Shown here piece by piece: positions 10,000 to 19,413 of a stretch of 64,000 bases of DNA; the stretch's first letter is position 1, and each line of letters begins with the position of its first letter. The stretch lies in assembly GCA_021774795.1 (NCBI GenBank), contig JAJFIR010000014.1, positions 310,001 through 374,000 on the forward strand. Direction: 5' to 3'. The stretch is from Emcibacteraceae bacterium (GTDB taxonomy: Bacteria; Pseudomonadota; Alphaproteobacteria; Sphingomonadales; Emcibacteraceae). Under the pieces are notes generated by a model that had not been told where the DNA came from, did no database searches, and saw only the letters and a program-made list of their open reading frames with translations. A program made the position numbers and the translations under genes.

Positions 10000-11356
10000 T
10001 ATAATGAATTTATTCTCGCGACGCAAAAGAGCCCCTCACCTCGGTAAATATCCGATGGAGAAAATCAAACGCGTAGATAAAACGACAACGCTCATTATTG
10101 AAGAAGAAGTAAAAAGGGTTCCAAAACGCGCAGATGGATTTGTTCGGGCCGATCATGGCGATTTTGGCAAAAAACAGCAGGAAGCAAGACGAAGAACCGG
10201 AAGTTCAACAGTCAAAGGTGCAAAAGTACCTTTGAACGGCGCATTTGGCGATAATATCCGTCATTTGATGAATTTGCACGACGGTGACGTGGCAACGGAA
10301 AAAGCACCCATTTCCAACGACCCGGAAGTTCTTGCCAATAATATCAAATCACTTGGTTATTTTTTAGACGCAGATGTTATTGGCATATGCGAAGCAAAGG
10401 AGCGTTGCTGGTATTCCCATGATAAAGAAGGAACACCGATCGAGGCCAAACATGAATACGCCATCGTTATGCTTATCGATCAAGGCTTTCACACAAATGA
10501 TGCGTCAACCGGTGATGACTGGATTAGCGGGTCACAAAGTTACCGTGCTTATCTTCGCGGCGCAGAAATTGGTAATATTATGGCCGCTTATATCAGAAAC
10601 CTGGGATACGAAGCCCGGTGTCATTCTGCCATGGACAGCGAAGTTCTTCATCTTCCGCTTATTATGGAAGCGGGCTTAGGTGAATTAAGCCGTATTGGTG
10701 AAGTGGTTATTAATCCGTTTCTGGGGCCGCGCTTTAAATCAGCCATTGTCACAACCAATTTACCTTTAAAAATAGATAAACCTATTGATTTCGGCCTTCA
10801 GGACTTTTGTGAGAAATGCCGGAAATGCGCCCGTGAATGCCCGGTTAGTGCTATCCCCTTTGGCGATAAAATAATGTATAACGGTTATGAAACATGGAAG
10901 CCGGACGTTCCAAATTGCACCAGCTACCGTGTTTCAAACCCGAAAGGTGCGGGCTGCGGCCGATGCATGAAGACATGCCCATGGAATAACGAAGGAATAA
11001 TGGTCTACCGCCTAGCCGTGTGGCTGGCGATAAAGCTTCCGTTTACCCGTAAATTTTTCGCCTGGCTTGATGATTTTGTCGGTAACGGCAATCAAAACAA
11101 AACCCATAAATGGTGGTTTGATCTGGATAATGATGATGGCAAAATTGTTGTGCCAAATGCCACTAATGAAAAAGGCATCCACCTGGATAAAAAGACACCA
11201 AAAAATCACCGTATATCAAATTACACAGCGAATATGTTACCTCCGGCGGGTGAAAAAGGGCCATGGCCGTTTGACCGAAAAGGCGGTTGGGAACTGAAAG
11301 AAAAAATAGAAACACCAAAGCAAGCGCGAGAAAGAGTAAAAAACAAGCAGTCTTGA
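9989..11356 (+). CDS. Reductive dehalogenase (RdhA)-family corrinoid/Fe-S protein, non-exported and without fused reductase domain
   Basis: 'IRNLGYEARCHSAMDSE...IMEAGLGELSRIGEVVINPFLGPRFKSAIVTTNLPLKIDKPIDFG' followed by 'CEKCRKCARECP' (10808 on) and 'CGRCMKTCPWN' (10955-10984). No twin-arginine signal at the N-terminus. Start may be 9989 or the nearby ATG at 10004. Confidence 0.8.
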   Translation: MMSNIMNLFSRRKRAPHLGKYPMEKIKRVDKTTTLIIEEEVKRVPKRADGFVRADHGDFGKKQQEARRRTGSSTVKGAKVPLNGAFGDNIRHLMNLHDGDVATEKAPISNDPEVLANNIKSLGYFLDADVIGICEAKERCWYSHDKEGTPIEAKHEYAIVMLIDQGFHTNDASTGDDWISGSQSYRAYLRGAEIGNIMAAYIRNLGYEARCHSAMDSEVLHLPLIMEAGLGELSRIGEVVINPFLGPRFKSAIVTTNLPLKIDKPIDFGLQDFCEKCRKCARECPVSAIPFGDKIMYNGYETWKPDVPNCTSYRVSNPKGAGCGRCMKTCPWNNEGIMVYRLAVWLAIKLPFTRKFFAWLDDFVGNGNQNKTHKWWFDLDNDDGKIVVPNATNEKGIHLDKKTPKNHRISNYTANMLPPAGEKGPWPFDRKGGWELKEKIETPKQARERVKNKQS

Positions 11357-11462
11357 ATTTATTCGATAAAAAGCTAAACTGTTATAATAATAATAAAATA
11401 ATCCATTTTAATCAGTGATTAAGCAAAATATATACTCAATATAAATACTCGGGGAGGGTAAT

Positions 11463-12797
11463 TTGAGCTCAGAAAACGTTTCGCAAAACGAATCAAAGTC
11501 GCTTGCTTACGCTTGGGGTGTGACCATTTGTTTGAGCCTCGGTTATGCTCTTTCATTTCTTGATCGTGAGCTACTTTCACTTGTTATTAACCCGGTTAAA
11601 GAAACTTTCGAGCTTACAGACTTTCAGGTAAGTCTGCTTATGGGCCCGGCTTTCGCAATATTTTATACCGTGATGGGAATACCTCTTGGGTGGGCGGCTG
11701 ACCGCTACAACAGAACACGATTGATCGCAATCGGCATGTCGCTCTGGAGCATAATGACCGCGTTTTGCGGACTAAGTGCGAACTTTATTCAGATTTTTGT
11801 AGCGCGGATTGGTGTAGGTGTTGGTGAAGCTGTCCTGACACCAAGCGCGGTCTCGCTGCTTTCAGATTATTTTCCAAAAAATAAACTGCCTTTTGCACTA
11901 AGTATCTATTCTATAGGGATGTTTATTGGTGCGGGAATGGCCGGAATTGGCGGCGGCCACGTATTAACGCTTCTTCGCGACGTTACTTGGACTGTGCCGA
12001 TTTTTGGTACGTTGGTCTTTTGGCAGATCGGGTTTTTAATCGCAGCAGTGCCGGGAATAGTGCTGGCATTAATCATCTTTTTATTGCGCGAACCAAAAAG
12101 AAAAGAAATGGCCGTAAACGCACAAGGAATTGAGCAAAAAGCATCCTTTCCGGAGGCATTTAAATATATGTGGGAACGCAAGAAATTATTTCTCTGCCTG
12201 TTTATTGGTGGATCAATGGTCGCCATCATTCAATATCAATCGCTTTGGTACCCGGAGCACTTCATGCGCAGCTGGCAGTGGACCCGGGCACAAGCAGGCG
12301 AGGCTGCAGGTCTGCCAACTATATTTGGCGGCATTAGCGGATTGCTTATTGGCGGATATTATATGTCATCGCAAGCAAAAAACGGCGTAAAAGACGTCGC
12401 CTTAAAACTTGCCTTCTTTAGCGCAATCGGCATCGGCGTTCCGGCGGTACTTATGCCGCTTATGTCAAACACAATGCTCGCTATTGGTGGTGCAACGGTT
12501 GTTAAATTCTTTGTTGCTATGCCGCTTATCGCGGGAACGACCGCAATAAGGATGGCGGTTCCAAACCAAATGCGCGGGCAATTTACAGCTATGTATTTCG
12601 TTTTTGTCGGGCTAGTCGGCGCAAACCTTGGCCCCGTTATGCCTGCTTTTATTAACACATTCATATTTGGTGACGCGGAGAATATGCTGGGTACCTCACT
12701 TGCAATATCAGCCGCTCTTACCATCCCATTCAGTACCATTCTGCTGTGGATAAGTTGGGGCGAATATAAAAAGCATGTCTATCGCGATAATCAATAA
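11463..12797 (+). CDS. MFS transporter
   Basis: TTG start behind 'ggggaggg'; 'FYTVMGIPLGWAADRYNRTRLI', 12-TM-like profile. Confidence 0.9.
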   Translation: MSSENVSQNESKSLAYAWGVTICLSLGYALSFLDRELLSLVINPVKETFELTDFQVSLLMGPAFAIFYTVMGIPLGWAADRYNRTRLIAIGMSLWSIMTAFCGLSANFIQIFVARIGVGVGEAVLTPSAVSLLSDYFPKNKLPFALSIYSIGMFIGAGMAGIGGGHVLTLLRDVTWTVPIFGTLVFWQIGFLIAAVPGIVLALIIFLLREPKRKEMAVNAQGIEQKASFPEAFKYMWERKKLFLCLFIGGSMVAIIQYQSLWYPEHFMRSWQWTRAQAGEAAGLPTIFGGISGLLIGGYYMSSQAKNGVKDVALKLAFFSAIGIGVPAVLMPLMSNTMLAIGGATVVKFFVAMPLIAGTTAIRMAVPNQMRGQFTAMYFVFVGLVGANLGPVMPAFINTFIFGDAENMLGTSLAISAALTIPFSTILLWISWGEYKKHVYRDNQ

Positions 12798-12809
12798 AGG
12801 AAAAATAAA

Positions 12810-14156
12810 GTGAGTTCAGAAAATATAGCCGTGGGCGAAGAAAATAATCTGGAACGCAACGTTCATTACGCATGGTTTATCACCGCAATATTGATGCTTT
12901 GTTATACATTCTCTATGCTGGACCGTGAAATCATCTCACTTTTAGTTGAACCTATAAAAGCAGCCTTTACCATCACAGATTTTGAAATGGGCCTTCTTAT
13001 GGGGCCGGCATTCAGTCTATTTTATACGGTGATGGGAATCCCGCTGGGATGGGCAGCAGACCGTTATAATCGTAAAAATCTGATTACGATCGGCATCACT
13101 GTCTGGAGCTTTATGACCGCTCTTTGCGGTCTTGCCGGAAGTTTTCTTCAACTGTTTATTAATCGGATCGGTGTTGGTGTTGGCGAAGCTTCTCTAACGC
13201 CCGGTGCATCATCAATGCTTGCTGATTTGTTTCCTAAAGAAAAGTTACCGCTTGCGACCAGCGTATATTCGCTTGGCGTTTTCATGGGTTCAAGCCTCGC
13301 GATGATCGGGGGTGGGTACTTGCTCTCACAAATCAAAGATCTTACCGTTACCTGGCCAATCGTCGGCACCCTTGAATATTGGCAACTCACTTTTATTATG
13401 GTCGGTCTGCCGGGCCTTATTCTTGCTTTTTTTGTTTATCAAATTATTGAACCAAAAAGAAGGGATCTTGCACTCGACGCTCAAGGCAATGTGGAAAAGG
13501 TTTCCTTATTAAAAGCAATTAAGTATTTACTTGAAAACAAAAAATTGTTCCTGAATTTCTTCCTTGGCGGCTCTATCATCGCTACCATTGGTTATCATTC
13601 ATTTTGGTACCCATCACTCTTTATGCGCACATGGGGTTGGTCAGAACTGGAAGCCGCAACTGCAACGGGACTACCGTCACTCATTGGCGGAGTGACCGGC
13701 TTGGTTCTTGGTGGTATCATTATGGGCAAAATGATTGAAAACGGACGCAAAGATGCTGCACTACTTATCGCCTTCGTCGCTGCACTGGGTATAGGTATAC
13801 CTGCTGTCGCAATGCCGCTTATGCCCTCCGGCATCCTAGCCGCAGCAGTCATGATAGTTGCCAAGCTTTTTGTTGGCATCCCGCTTATTTCGGGCATCGC
13901 CATGATCAGAATGTCGGTACCGAACCAGATGCGCGGACAGTTTACGGCGCTATATTTCGTCTTCATTGGCATCGTCGCAACCGGCCTTGGTCCCGTTATC
14001 CCGGGCTTTTTTACCACGTTTTTGTTTAACGAAAACACCGAAATGATCCGCTATTCACTGGCCATTTCAGCGGGTATTGTTGTTCCCATCGGTGCCACAA
14101 TGATATGGTTTGGCTGGCAGGAATACAAAAAATTGGTTTATGCCGACGAAACTTGA
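12810..14156 (+). CDS. MFS transporter, paralog of the preceding gene
   Basis: GTG start; shares 'MGPAFSLFYTVMGIPLGWAADRYNRKNLI', 'RMSVPNQMRGQFTALYFVF' with its neighbour. Confidence 0.9.
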   Translation: MSSENIAVGEENNLERNVHYAWFITAILMLCYTFSMLDREIISLLVEPIKAAFTITDFEMGLLMGPAFSLFYTVMGIPLGWAADRYNRKNLITIGITVWSFMTALCGLAGSFLQLFINRIGVGVGEASLTPGASSMLADLFPKEKLPLATSVYSLGVFMGSSLAMIGGGYLLSQIKDLTVTWPIVGTLEYWQLTFIMVGLPGLILAFFVYQIIEPKRRDLALDAQGNVEKVSLLKAIKYLLENKKLFLNFFLGGSIIATIGYHSFWYPSLFMRTWGWSELEAATATGLPSLIGGVTGLVLGGIIMGKMIENGRKDAALLIAFVAALGIGIPAVAMPLMPSGILAAAVMIVAKLFVGIPLISGIAMIRMSVPNQMRGQFTALYFVFIGIVATGLGPVIPGFFTTFLFNENTEMIRYSLAISAGIVVPIGATMIWFGWQEYKKLVYADET

Positions 14157-14166
14157 GGAGAGAAAG

Positions 14167-14661
14167 ATGAAAATACTAAACACATTTATCCTGCTTATAT
14201 TTCTCATTTTTTCTTCCGTGGCGCAGCAACAACCAACAAATCTGCAATCTTCAAAAGCGGCACCAGAAAAACTCACAGGCCTTATCACTTTCGCTTTTTA
14301 CAAAGATGTTGAAGCCGCTGAAAAATTCTATGTCGAAATTATGGGTCTCAGCAAATCATATCACCGCGACATTACGAGAGTGTTTCAGGTAAATGAAGGT
14401 GCTGCGATTGGACTGATGGATGTGAGCGCATCGCCGGAAACGACGATCGATAATAAAGACATGGGCTTTAGCTTCATTGTGAGTAGCGTTGACGACGTTG
14501 ACCGCTGGTACGAATATCTAAAATCCCACAACGTCGATATATACGCGCCGCCAAGCGACGGTACACGAACTCCGGTGAGGTCCGTGCATTTTTACGATCC
14601 GGAAGGATATGATATTGAAATTTTTGCTTGGCTTCCAGGAGCAGAAATGATCAAAGAATAA
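14167..14661 (+). CDS. Secreted VOC/glyoxalase-fold protein
   Basis: Signal peptide 'MKILNTFILLIFLIFSSVAQQ'; 'FAFYKDVEAAEKFYVEIMGLSKSY', 'SVHFYDPEGYDIEIFAW'. Confidence 0.75.
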   Translation: MKILNTFILLIFLIFSSVAQQQPTNLQSSKAAPEKLTGLITFAFYKDVEAAEKFYVEIMGLSKSYHRDITRVFQVNEGAAIGLMDVSASPETTIDNKDMGFSFIVSSVDDVDRWYEYLKSHNVDIYAPPSDGTRTPVRSVHFYDPEGYDIEIFAWLPGAEMIKE

Positions 14662-15750
14662 TCAATCTTTCGTTCTTGGCATAAACGTGTCCAGCACAAA
14701 ATCCTTCACTATTCGGCTGCTGACCCGGTAGCGGTTCATAAAGACGATGATCGATGTTTCCTGATCAATATATCGACCAAAATAAGCAACAAAGCCAGCT
14801 ACCTGTCCACTGTGACCAACATGCTTTAACCCCCGGTCAGGTCTAACCATCCACCCAAGTGCATAATTGGTATTGGTGCCATCCGGTAAGATAACGGACG
14901 TCCACATTATTTTCTTGAAAGCCTCAGAAAGAATATCTGTGCCATAAAGTGCAGCATCCCATTTTGCCAGGTCCTCTGCCGTCGATAGCAGCCCGCCTGC
15001 ACCCAGTGTCGACGATGTTTCGGTGGCGTTTCGGTTTATCAGCTCACCACGCTTATCGACCCAATACCCTTCTGCGCGGTTTTTGATAATCACATCAGGG
15101 TCGGCCATGCGGGTTGACGACATACCGACTGGATCAAAAATACGTTTTTTTAATATTTTCCCGAGCGGCATTTGGTCAATTCGTTCGATAATCATGCTCA
15201 TGATGAAATAACCGGTATTGCTATAGTAATATCCCTGTCCCGGGGCGAAATCGGCCGGTCGTGCCTGGGCTATTTTGATCACTTCTTCCGGCGTAAGGCG
15301 AAGCCTGTAAACATCATATGAATAAATTTCCTCGTAATCAGGAATGCCCGACGTGTGTGTGAGCAACTGATGCACGGTTACACCTGCCCAGTCGCCGGGA
15401 AGGCTCGGAATATATTTATGAATTTTATCATCAAGAGAAAGTTTCCCTTCTTCCACAAGTTGAAGGGCGGCCACTGCCACAAATTGTTTGCTAATAGACC
15501 CTATTTCAAAACGTGTATTAGCATTAACCGGGACCGATAACTCAACATTGGCTTCGCCATATGTACGTAGCTCAAGAATTTCGCCGCGGCGCGCAACAGC
15601 AATAAGGCCCCCCGGAATATTATTATCATTCATATAGCGTTGGATGTTACCGTCCATTGTCGCAAGCGCGTCCTCACCGGGTGGAATTACCTGTGCATTT
15701 GCCGCGACTAGGACCAACATAAATATGAGTGATAGATAAATGGCTTTCAT
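14662..15750 (-). CDS. Beta-lactamase-family serine hydrolase (class C/PBP-like)
   Basis: Signal peptide; 'FEIGSISKQFVAVAALQLVEEGKL' (SxxK), 'YYYSNTGYF' (YxN), 'GHSGQVAGF' (HxG). Confidence 0.88.
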   Translation of the reverse strand: MKAIYLSLIFMLVLVAANAQVIPPGEDALATMDGNIQRYMNDNNIPGGLIAVARRGEILELRTYGEANVELSVPVNANTRFEIGSISKQFVAVAALQLVEEGKLSLDDKIHKYIPSLPGDWAGVTVHQLLTHTSGIPDYEEIYSYDVYRLRLTPEEVIKIAQARPADFAPGQGYYYSNTGYFIMSMIIERIDQMPLGKILKKRIFDPVGMSSTRMADPDVIIKNRAEGYWVDKRGELINRNATETSSTLGAGGLLSTAEDLAKWDAALYGTDILSEAFKKIMWTSVILPDGTNTNYALGWMVRPDRGLKHVGHSGQVAGFVAYFGRYIDQETSIIVFMNRYRVSSRIVKDFVLDTFMPRTKD

Positions 15751-15763
15751 GGGATGCCTTTGT

Positions 15764-16432
15764 TTATTTTTCAACAAATTTTAAAATATCCTTGGCTTTT
15801 TGTTCGTCGTCAATTTGAACCTCTTCCGGCGGAACATTTACCCCGGCCTGACAAGCAGGTCTAGCTTCCAGATCGGCCATCCATCGTTTCATATGGTCCA
15901 GTCCATCTACGGACAAGCCGCCCCATTCGTACCCCCGTACCCAGCACCAATTGGCAATATCAGCAATTGAATAATCATCTGCCAAATATTCATGATGCGC
16001 CAAATGATTATTGAGTACTTCAAAAAGCCTTCTACTTTCATTTTGATAACGATCAATCGCCGGTTGGTATTTTTCTGGAAAATATCGAAAGAACACATTC
16101 GCTTGCCCCATCATCGGGCCAATACCTCCCATTTGAAACATAAGCCACTGCATGACGCGGCTTCTGGCCTTTGTTTCCGCCGGCAGTAATTTACCGGCTT
16201 TCTCCGCCAGATAGATCATAATCGCACCGCTTTCAAATACTGCGAAGTCGTCGGCATCGCGGTCGATGATCGCGGGGATGCGGCCATTGGGATTTATTTT
16301 TAAAAACCACTCTTCTTTTTGATCAAGTTCCATGAGTTTAAGTACCTGAACATTATAATCCATGCCCAATTCTTCCAACGTCACGCTGGCTTTAAAACCG
16401 TTTGGTGTTCTTGCTGTATATAAATCTATCAT
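15764..16432 (-). CDS. Glutathione S-transferase family protein
   Basis: '[28 protein letters not shown]', '[32 protein letters not shown]'. Confidence 0.92.
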   Translation of the reverse strand: MIDLYTARTPNGFKASVTLEELGMDYNVQVLKLMELDQKEEWFLKINPNGRIPAIIDRDADDFAVFESGAIMIYLAEKAGKLLPAETKARSRVMQWLMFQMGGIGPMMGQANVFFRYFPEKYQPAIDRYQNESRRLFEVLNNHLAHHEYLADDYSIADIANWCWVRGYEWGGLSVDGLDHMKRWMADLEARPACQAGVNVPPEEVQIDDEQKAKDILKFVEK

Positions 16433-17199
16433 TAATCAAGTTTCTTAATTTTTATATTTCGGTACCAGACGGGATCACCATGATCCTGCAATGCAATATG
16501 ACCCACTTTGCTTGTAGCGAAATCAGGCCAGGTTGCAAATTTACTGTCTTTAATAAGGGCCGCCCAATTATCATCCCACATTGTTGTTTCAACCACTTTT
16601 TGACCGTTCAACCAGTGCTGAAGGTTGTTGCCTTCAACAATGATCCGCACCTGGTTCCACTCACCAACCGGTTTTGAAGCATCAACCGAACTAGAGATCA
16701 TATCATAAAGGTCACCGGCTTGATGTTGGATGATTTTACCGTCCGGATGGCCATCATTATCAACGACCTGCATTTCTGCCGCCGAATAATATACATTTTC
16801 AAACTTATCATCTTCGACCACATGATAAAATATCCCGCTGTTGGCACCGGGGGCGACTTTCCATTCTAACATCAGCTCAAATTCGCCGTATTGGTCTTTG
16901 CTTATGATATCGTCGCCACTTCCCGAACCGCCGGATTGGCTGGAATTAAAGAACAGCGTGTCACCATCAATGATCCATTTTTCAGGAAATGCATCGGTTT
17001 TATAACCGCGCCACTGGTCTACATTTGTACCGTCGAATAAAATTTGCCATCCTGCGTCGTTCATTTGTTCGTCTTGCGCGCAGGCGGCAAGCAATCCTGT
17101 TATCGCTAATATGACCATTAGCGGTATGTTTTTGAATTTTCTTTTCATTGTTTCCTCTGCCTTGAATTCTTGAAAGGTTTTAAAATAGATTAACACCAA
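16432..17199 (-). CDS. DUF1080 (3-keto-disaccharide hydrolase) domain lipoprotein
   Basis: '[36 protein letters not shown]', '[11 protein letters not shown]', '[22 protein letters not shown]'; lipobox-like 'GLLAACAQ'. Confidence 0.85.
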   Translation of the reverse strand: MVLIYFKTFQEFKAEETMKRKFKNIPLMVILAITGLLAACAQDEQMNDAGWQILFDGTNVDQWRGYKTDAFPEKWIIDGDTLFFNSSQSGGSGSGDDIISKDQYGEFELMLEWKVAPGANSGIFYHVVEDDKFENVYYSAAEMQVVDNDGHPDGKIIQHQAGDLYDMISSSVDASKPVGEWNQVRIIVEGNNLQHWLNGQKVVETTMWDDNWAALIKDSKFATWPDFATSKVGHIALQDHGDPVWYRNIKIKKLD

Positions 17200-17300
17200 T
17201 TAAGACGAATTCAATTATTAAAGCTGAATAATATGAACCACAAGATAGAGTAAAAAACGCGACCACCCCTCCAAACAGAAAAAGAAATTATCGTTTTGAT

Positions 17301-18596
17301 TTAGTTGTCGCTTCTATATTTATCAGGCGTTAAATGCCACTCGAGATTATTTGGCGGCGTAACCGATAGTTCTTCCGGCTTTTGCATAGCCCGCAGTTGC
17401 GGTGTAAAGTCATAAGCAATCATCGACGGCCTATTGGTTCCACCGCGGTTCATATATTCCCAGACAATAGATTTATCGGGTTTGACTTGAAATAATCTTC
17501 CGGTGTTATCTTCCGCAATATAAGTATTTCCGTTCGGTAGCCTTTTTTGTGTTCCCATCGATTTACTGAAAAACTTCAGGTTTGCATAGCCGGAAGTTTC
17601 ATAAACCCATTCAACTTTGCGGCTCACGGGGTTAAGCTCAACAATATATGTTTGTCCCGTATGTTGGCGTAACGTCGTAAATAAACCATTATCAAAAATA
17701 AGGATATTACCCGCACCCGGAAGTCCTTTTTCAATCATCTCCGGCTCATGAGAATGGGACATTCCGCCTTTATAATCATGTCCGCCTTGCCATACTACTT
17801 GTTTGGTTTCCTTATCAATAATGTACATTTCATTAATATTTCTGGCATTGAAAATGATGTTTCCCGGCTTAAACCGTTCGTCACCACCGTCATACCATTT
17901 GTTTTCCGGAATTTCTGCCATCGAATTAGCGTGCAACCAGTCACCAGGCGGCGTTGCCGGTGAATATCTGTTTAAATCAAGATGGTTATATGCTTTCCAC
18001 TGCCAAACTACTTCACCCGCGGCGTTCACTTCATAAAGGTTACCGCTTAATTGTGTTTCCTCGGAACCACGTTTTTTTTCGCCCCACCATTGAGTTGCAG
18101 GCTGATCTTTCACTTGTGCCTGAAATTCCGCTGGCATGGGCTCATGTGCGATTAGCAGTTTGTTTCCGTTGGCAAGAACACGAAGGTCATTAACCGAACC
18201 AATACCCGCATGGCGCCAAACTTCATTGCCATCCCAATCATATTCAACAATATTTTTATCCAGGCCAACCGTAACCAGATGTCCGTTGGGAAGAAGTCTG
18301 CTGCGTTTATTAAAATAAGGCTCCACTTTCCAGGAATGAACAAGCTTACCGTTCATATCTATCAGGCGGACATCGTCCGGCGGTGATCGCTGCGCTCTCA
18401 CTTTTTCATCGGGATGATTGCCGACTTTTGAATGGTCGGAAATTAAAATATACCCGTTGTAGGCTTCATCCGGATAGTAAATCGTCGTTCCTGTTGGGAA
18501 AATTGTCGGTGCGGCAATTACCGTTATCACCGGTATTAAAATAAATGCTGTTATAGAAACAAATGTTTTTTTCATAGTCTCAACCCCTCTTACCAC
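17301..18596 (-). CDS. Arylsulfotransferase (ASST)-like beta-propeller protein
   Basis: Signal sequence; repeated 'G.IVW.W/EW.Y' blades, 'GWDG/YDWDGNEVWRHAG', 'SHSHEPEMI', 'RLPNGNTYIAEDNTGRLFQV'. Confidence 0.7.
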   Translation of the reverse strand: MVRGVETMKKTFVSITAFILIPVITVIAAPTIFPTGTTIYYPDEAYNGYILISDHSKVGNHPDEKVRAQRSPPDDVRLIDMNGKLVHSWKVEPYFNKRSRLLPNGHLVTVGLDKNIVEYDWDGNEVWRHAGIGSVNDLRVLANGNKLLIAHEPMPAEFQAQVKDQPATQWWGEKKRGSEETQLSGNLYEVNAAGEVVWQWKAYNHLDLNRYSPATPPGDWLHANSMAEIPENKWYDGGDERFKPGNIIFNARNINEMYIIDKETKQVVWQGGHDYKGGMSHSHEPEMIEKGLPGAGNILIFDNGLFTTLRQHTGQTYIVELNPVSRKVEWVYETSGYANLKFFSKSMGTQKRLPNGNTYIAEDNTGRLFQVKPDKSIVWEYMNRGGTNRPSMIAYDFTPQLRAMQKPEELSVTPPNNLEWHLTPDKYRSDN

Positions 18597-18762
18597 TGAT
18601 TTTGATTAAACCAACTAAATTTAAAGAATAATGGGAACTATATCACTGCACCAGATTCGTTATGATCATAACACAATAATAGCTGTAATAAAATAAGATA
18701 CGTAATCAAAAAAAGTTAAGATATTTCCATATCATCTAAATAAAGGACAGGTGCCCTAAACT

Positions 18763-19359
18763 TTAAACCCGTTCTCGTACGATCCAGCACATAAATCCCA
18801 TCGAAGGCATAATAATAACGGACCAAATGCGTAACCACAAACCTAGATAATCTTCTGCAACATAATTGCCAAGCCCCGGAACACCGACGAAAATAGTTAT
18901 GTTAGCAACAAAACCGATCATTAATATGCTCACAATCGCAATAGAGCCAGTTAATCTTCTTGCAATTAAAGCAGCAAAAAGCGGTGCAAAAAATGCAGGA
19001 AATATGATTTCTAAAAGTGAATGATAAGGATGTGGTAATGGATTAATGCCCGACAGCATCAGATTAATAGAAGGCATAATGACAGTTAAGCTTGCCAGCG
19101 TCATAAAAACTTTACCAAATCCATTTTTTTGAAGCCCATAAAAAAGACCTATGCCACCCAAAACCCCTAAAAATCCTACTACAGCCAACGCAATATTATA
19201 CGCTTCTTTCCATATATAGGGTGCTCCAACCCTACCAAGTTCGCTACCTGCTTCCCTTATATGGCTAAATTCGGGATTAAGCAGGCCCGCTATAATCACG
19301 ACAGCAAAATATATGATTGGCATTAAAATCCCAATCAGAAGTAACCTTTTTGTATACAT
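18763..19359 (-). CDS. DUF998-family integral membrane protein
   Basis: 198 aa, about 6 hydrophobic segments, 'SELGRVGAPYIWKEAYNIALAVVG'. Confidence 0.6.
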   Translation of the reverse strand: MYTKRLLLIGILMPIIYFAVVIIAGLLNPEFSHIREAGSELGRVGAPYIWKEAYNIALAVVGFLGVLGGIGLFYGLQKNGFGKVFMTLASLTVIMPSINLMLSGINPLPHPYHSLLEIIFPAFFAPLFAALIARRLTGSIAIVSILMIGFVANITIFVGVPGLGNYVAEDYLGLWLRIWSVIIMPSMGFMCWIVRERV

Positions 19360-19413
19360 ATTGATATCCCCAATCTTTCATTCTAAGTAATAGAAACCGT
19401 TTTCCATAACTAT

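Noticed and set aside
12359-14038. 126-147 aa minus-strand ORFs opposite the MFS genes
   Set aside because: Antisense shadows of transmembrane coding sequence with no recognisable family.
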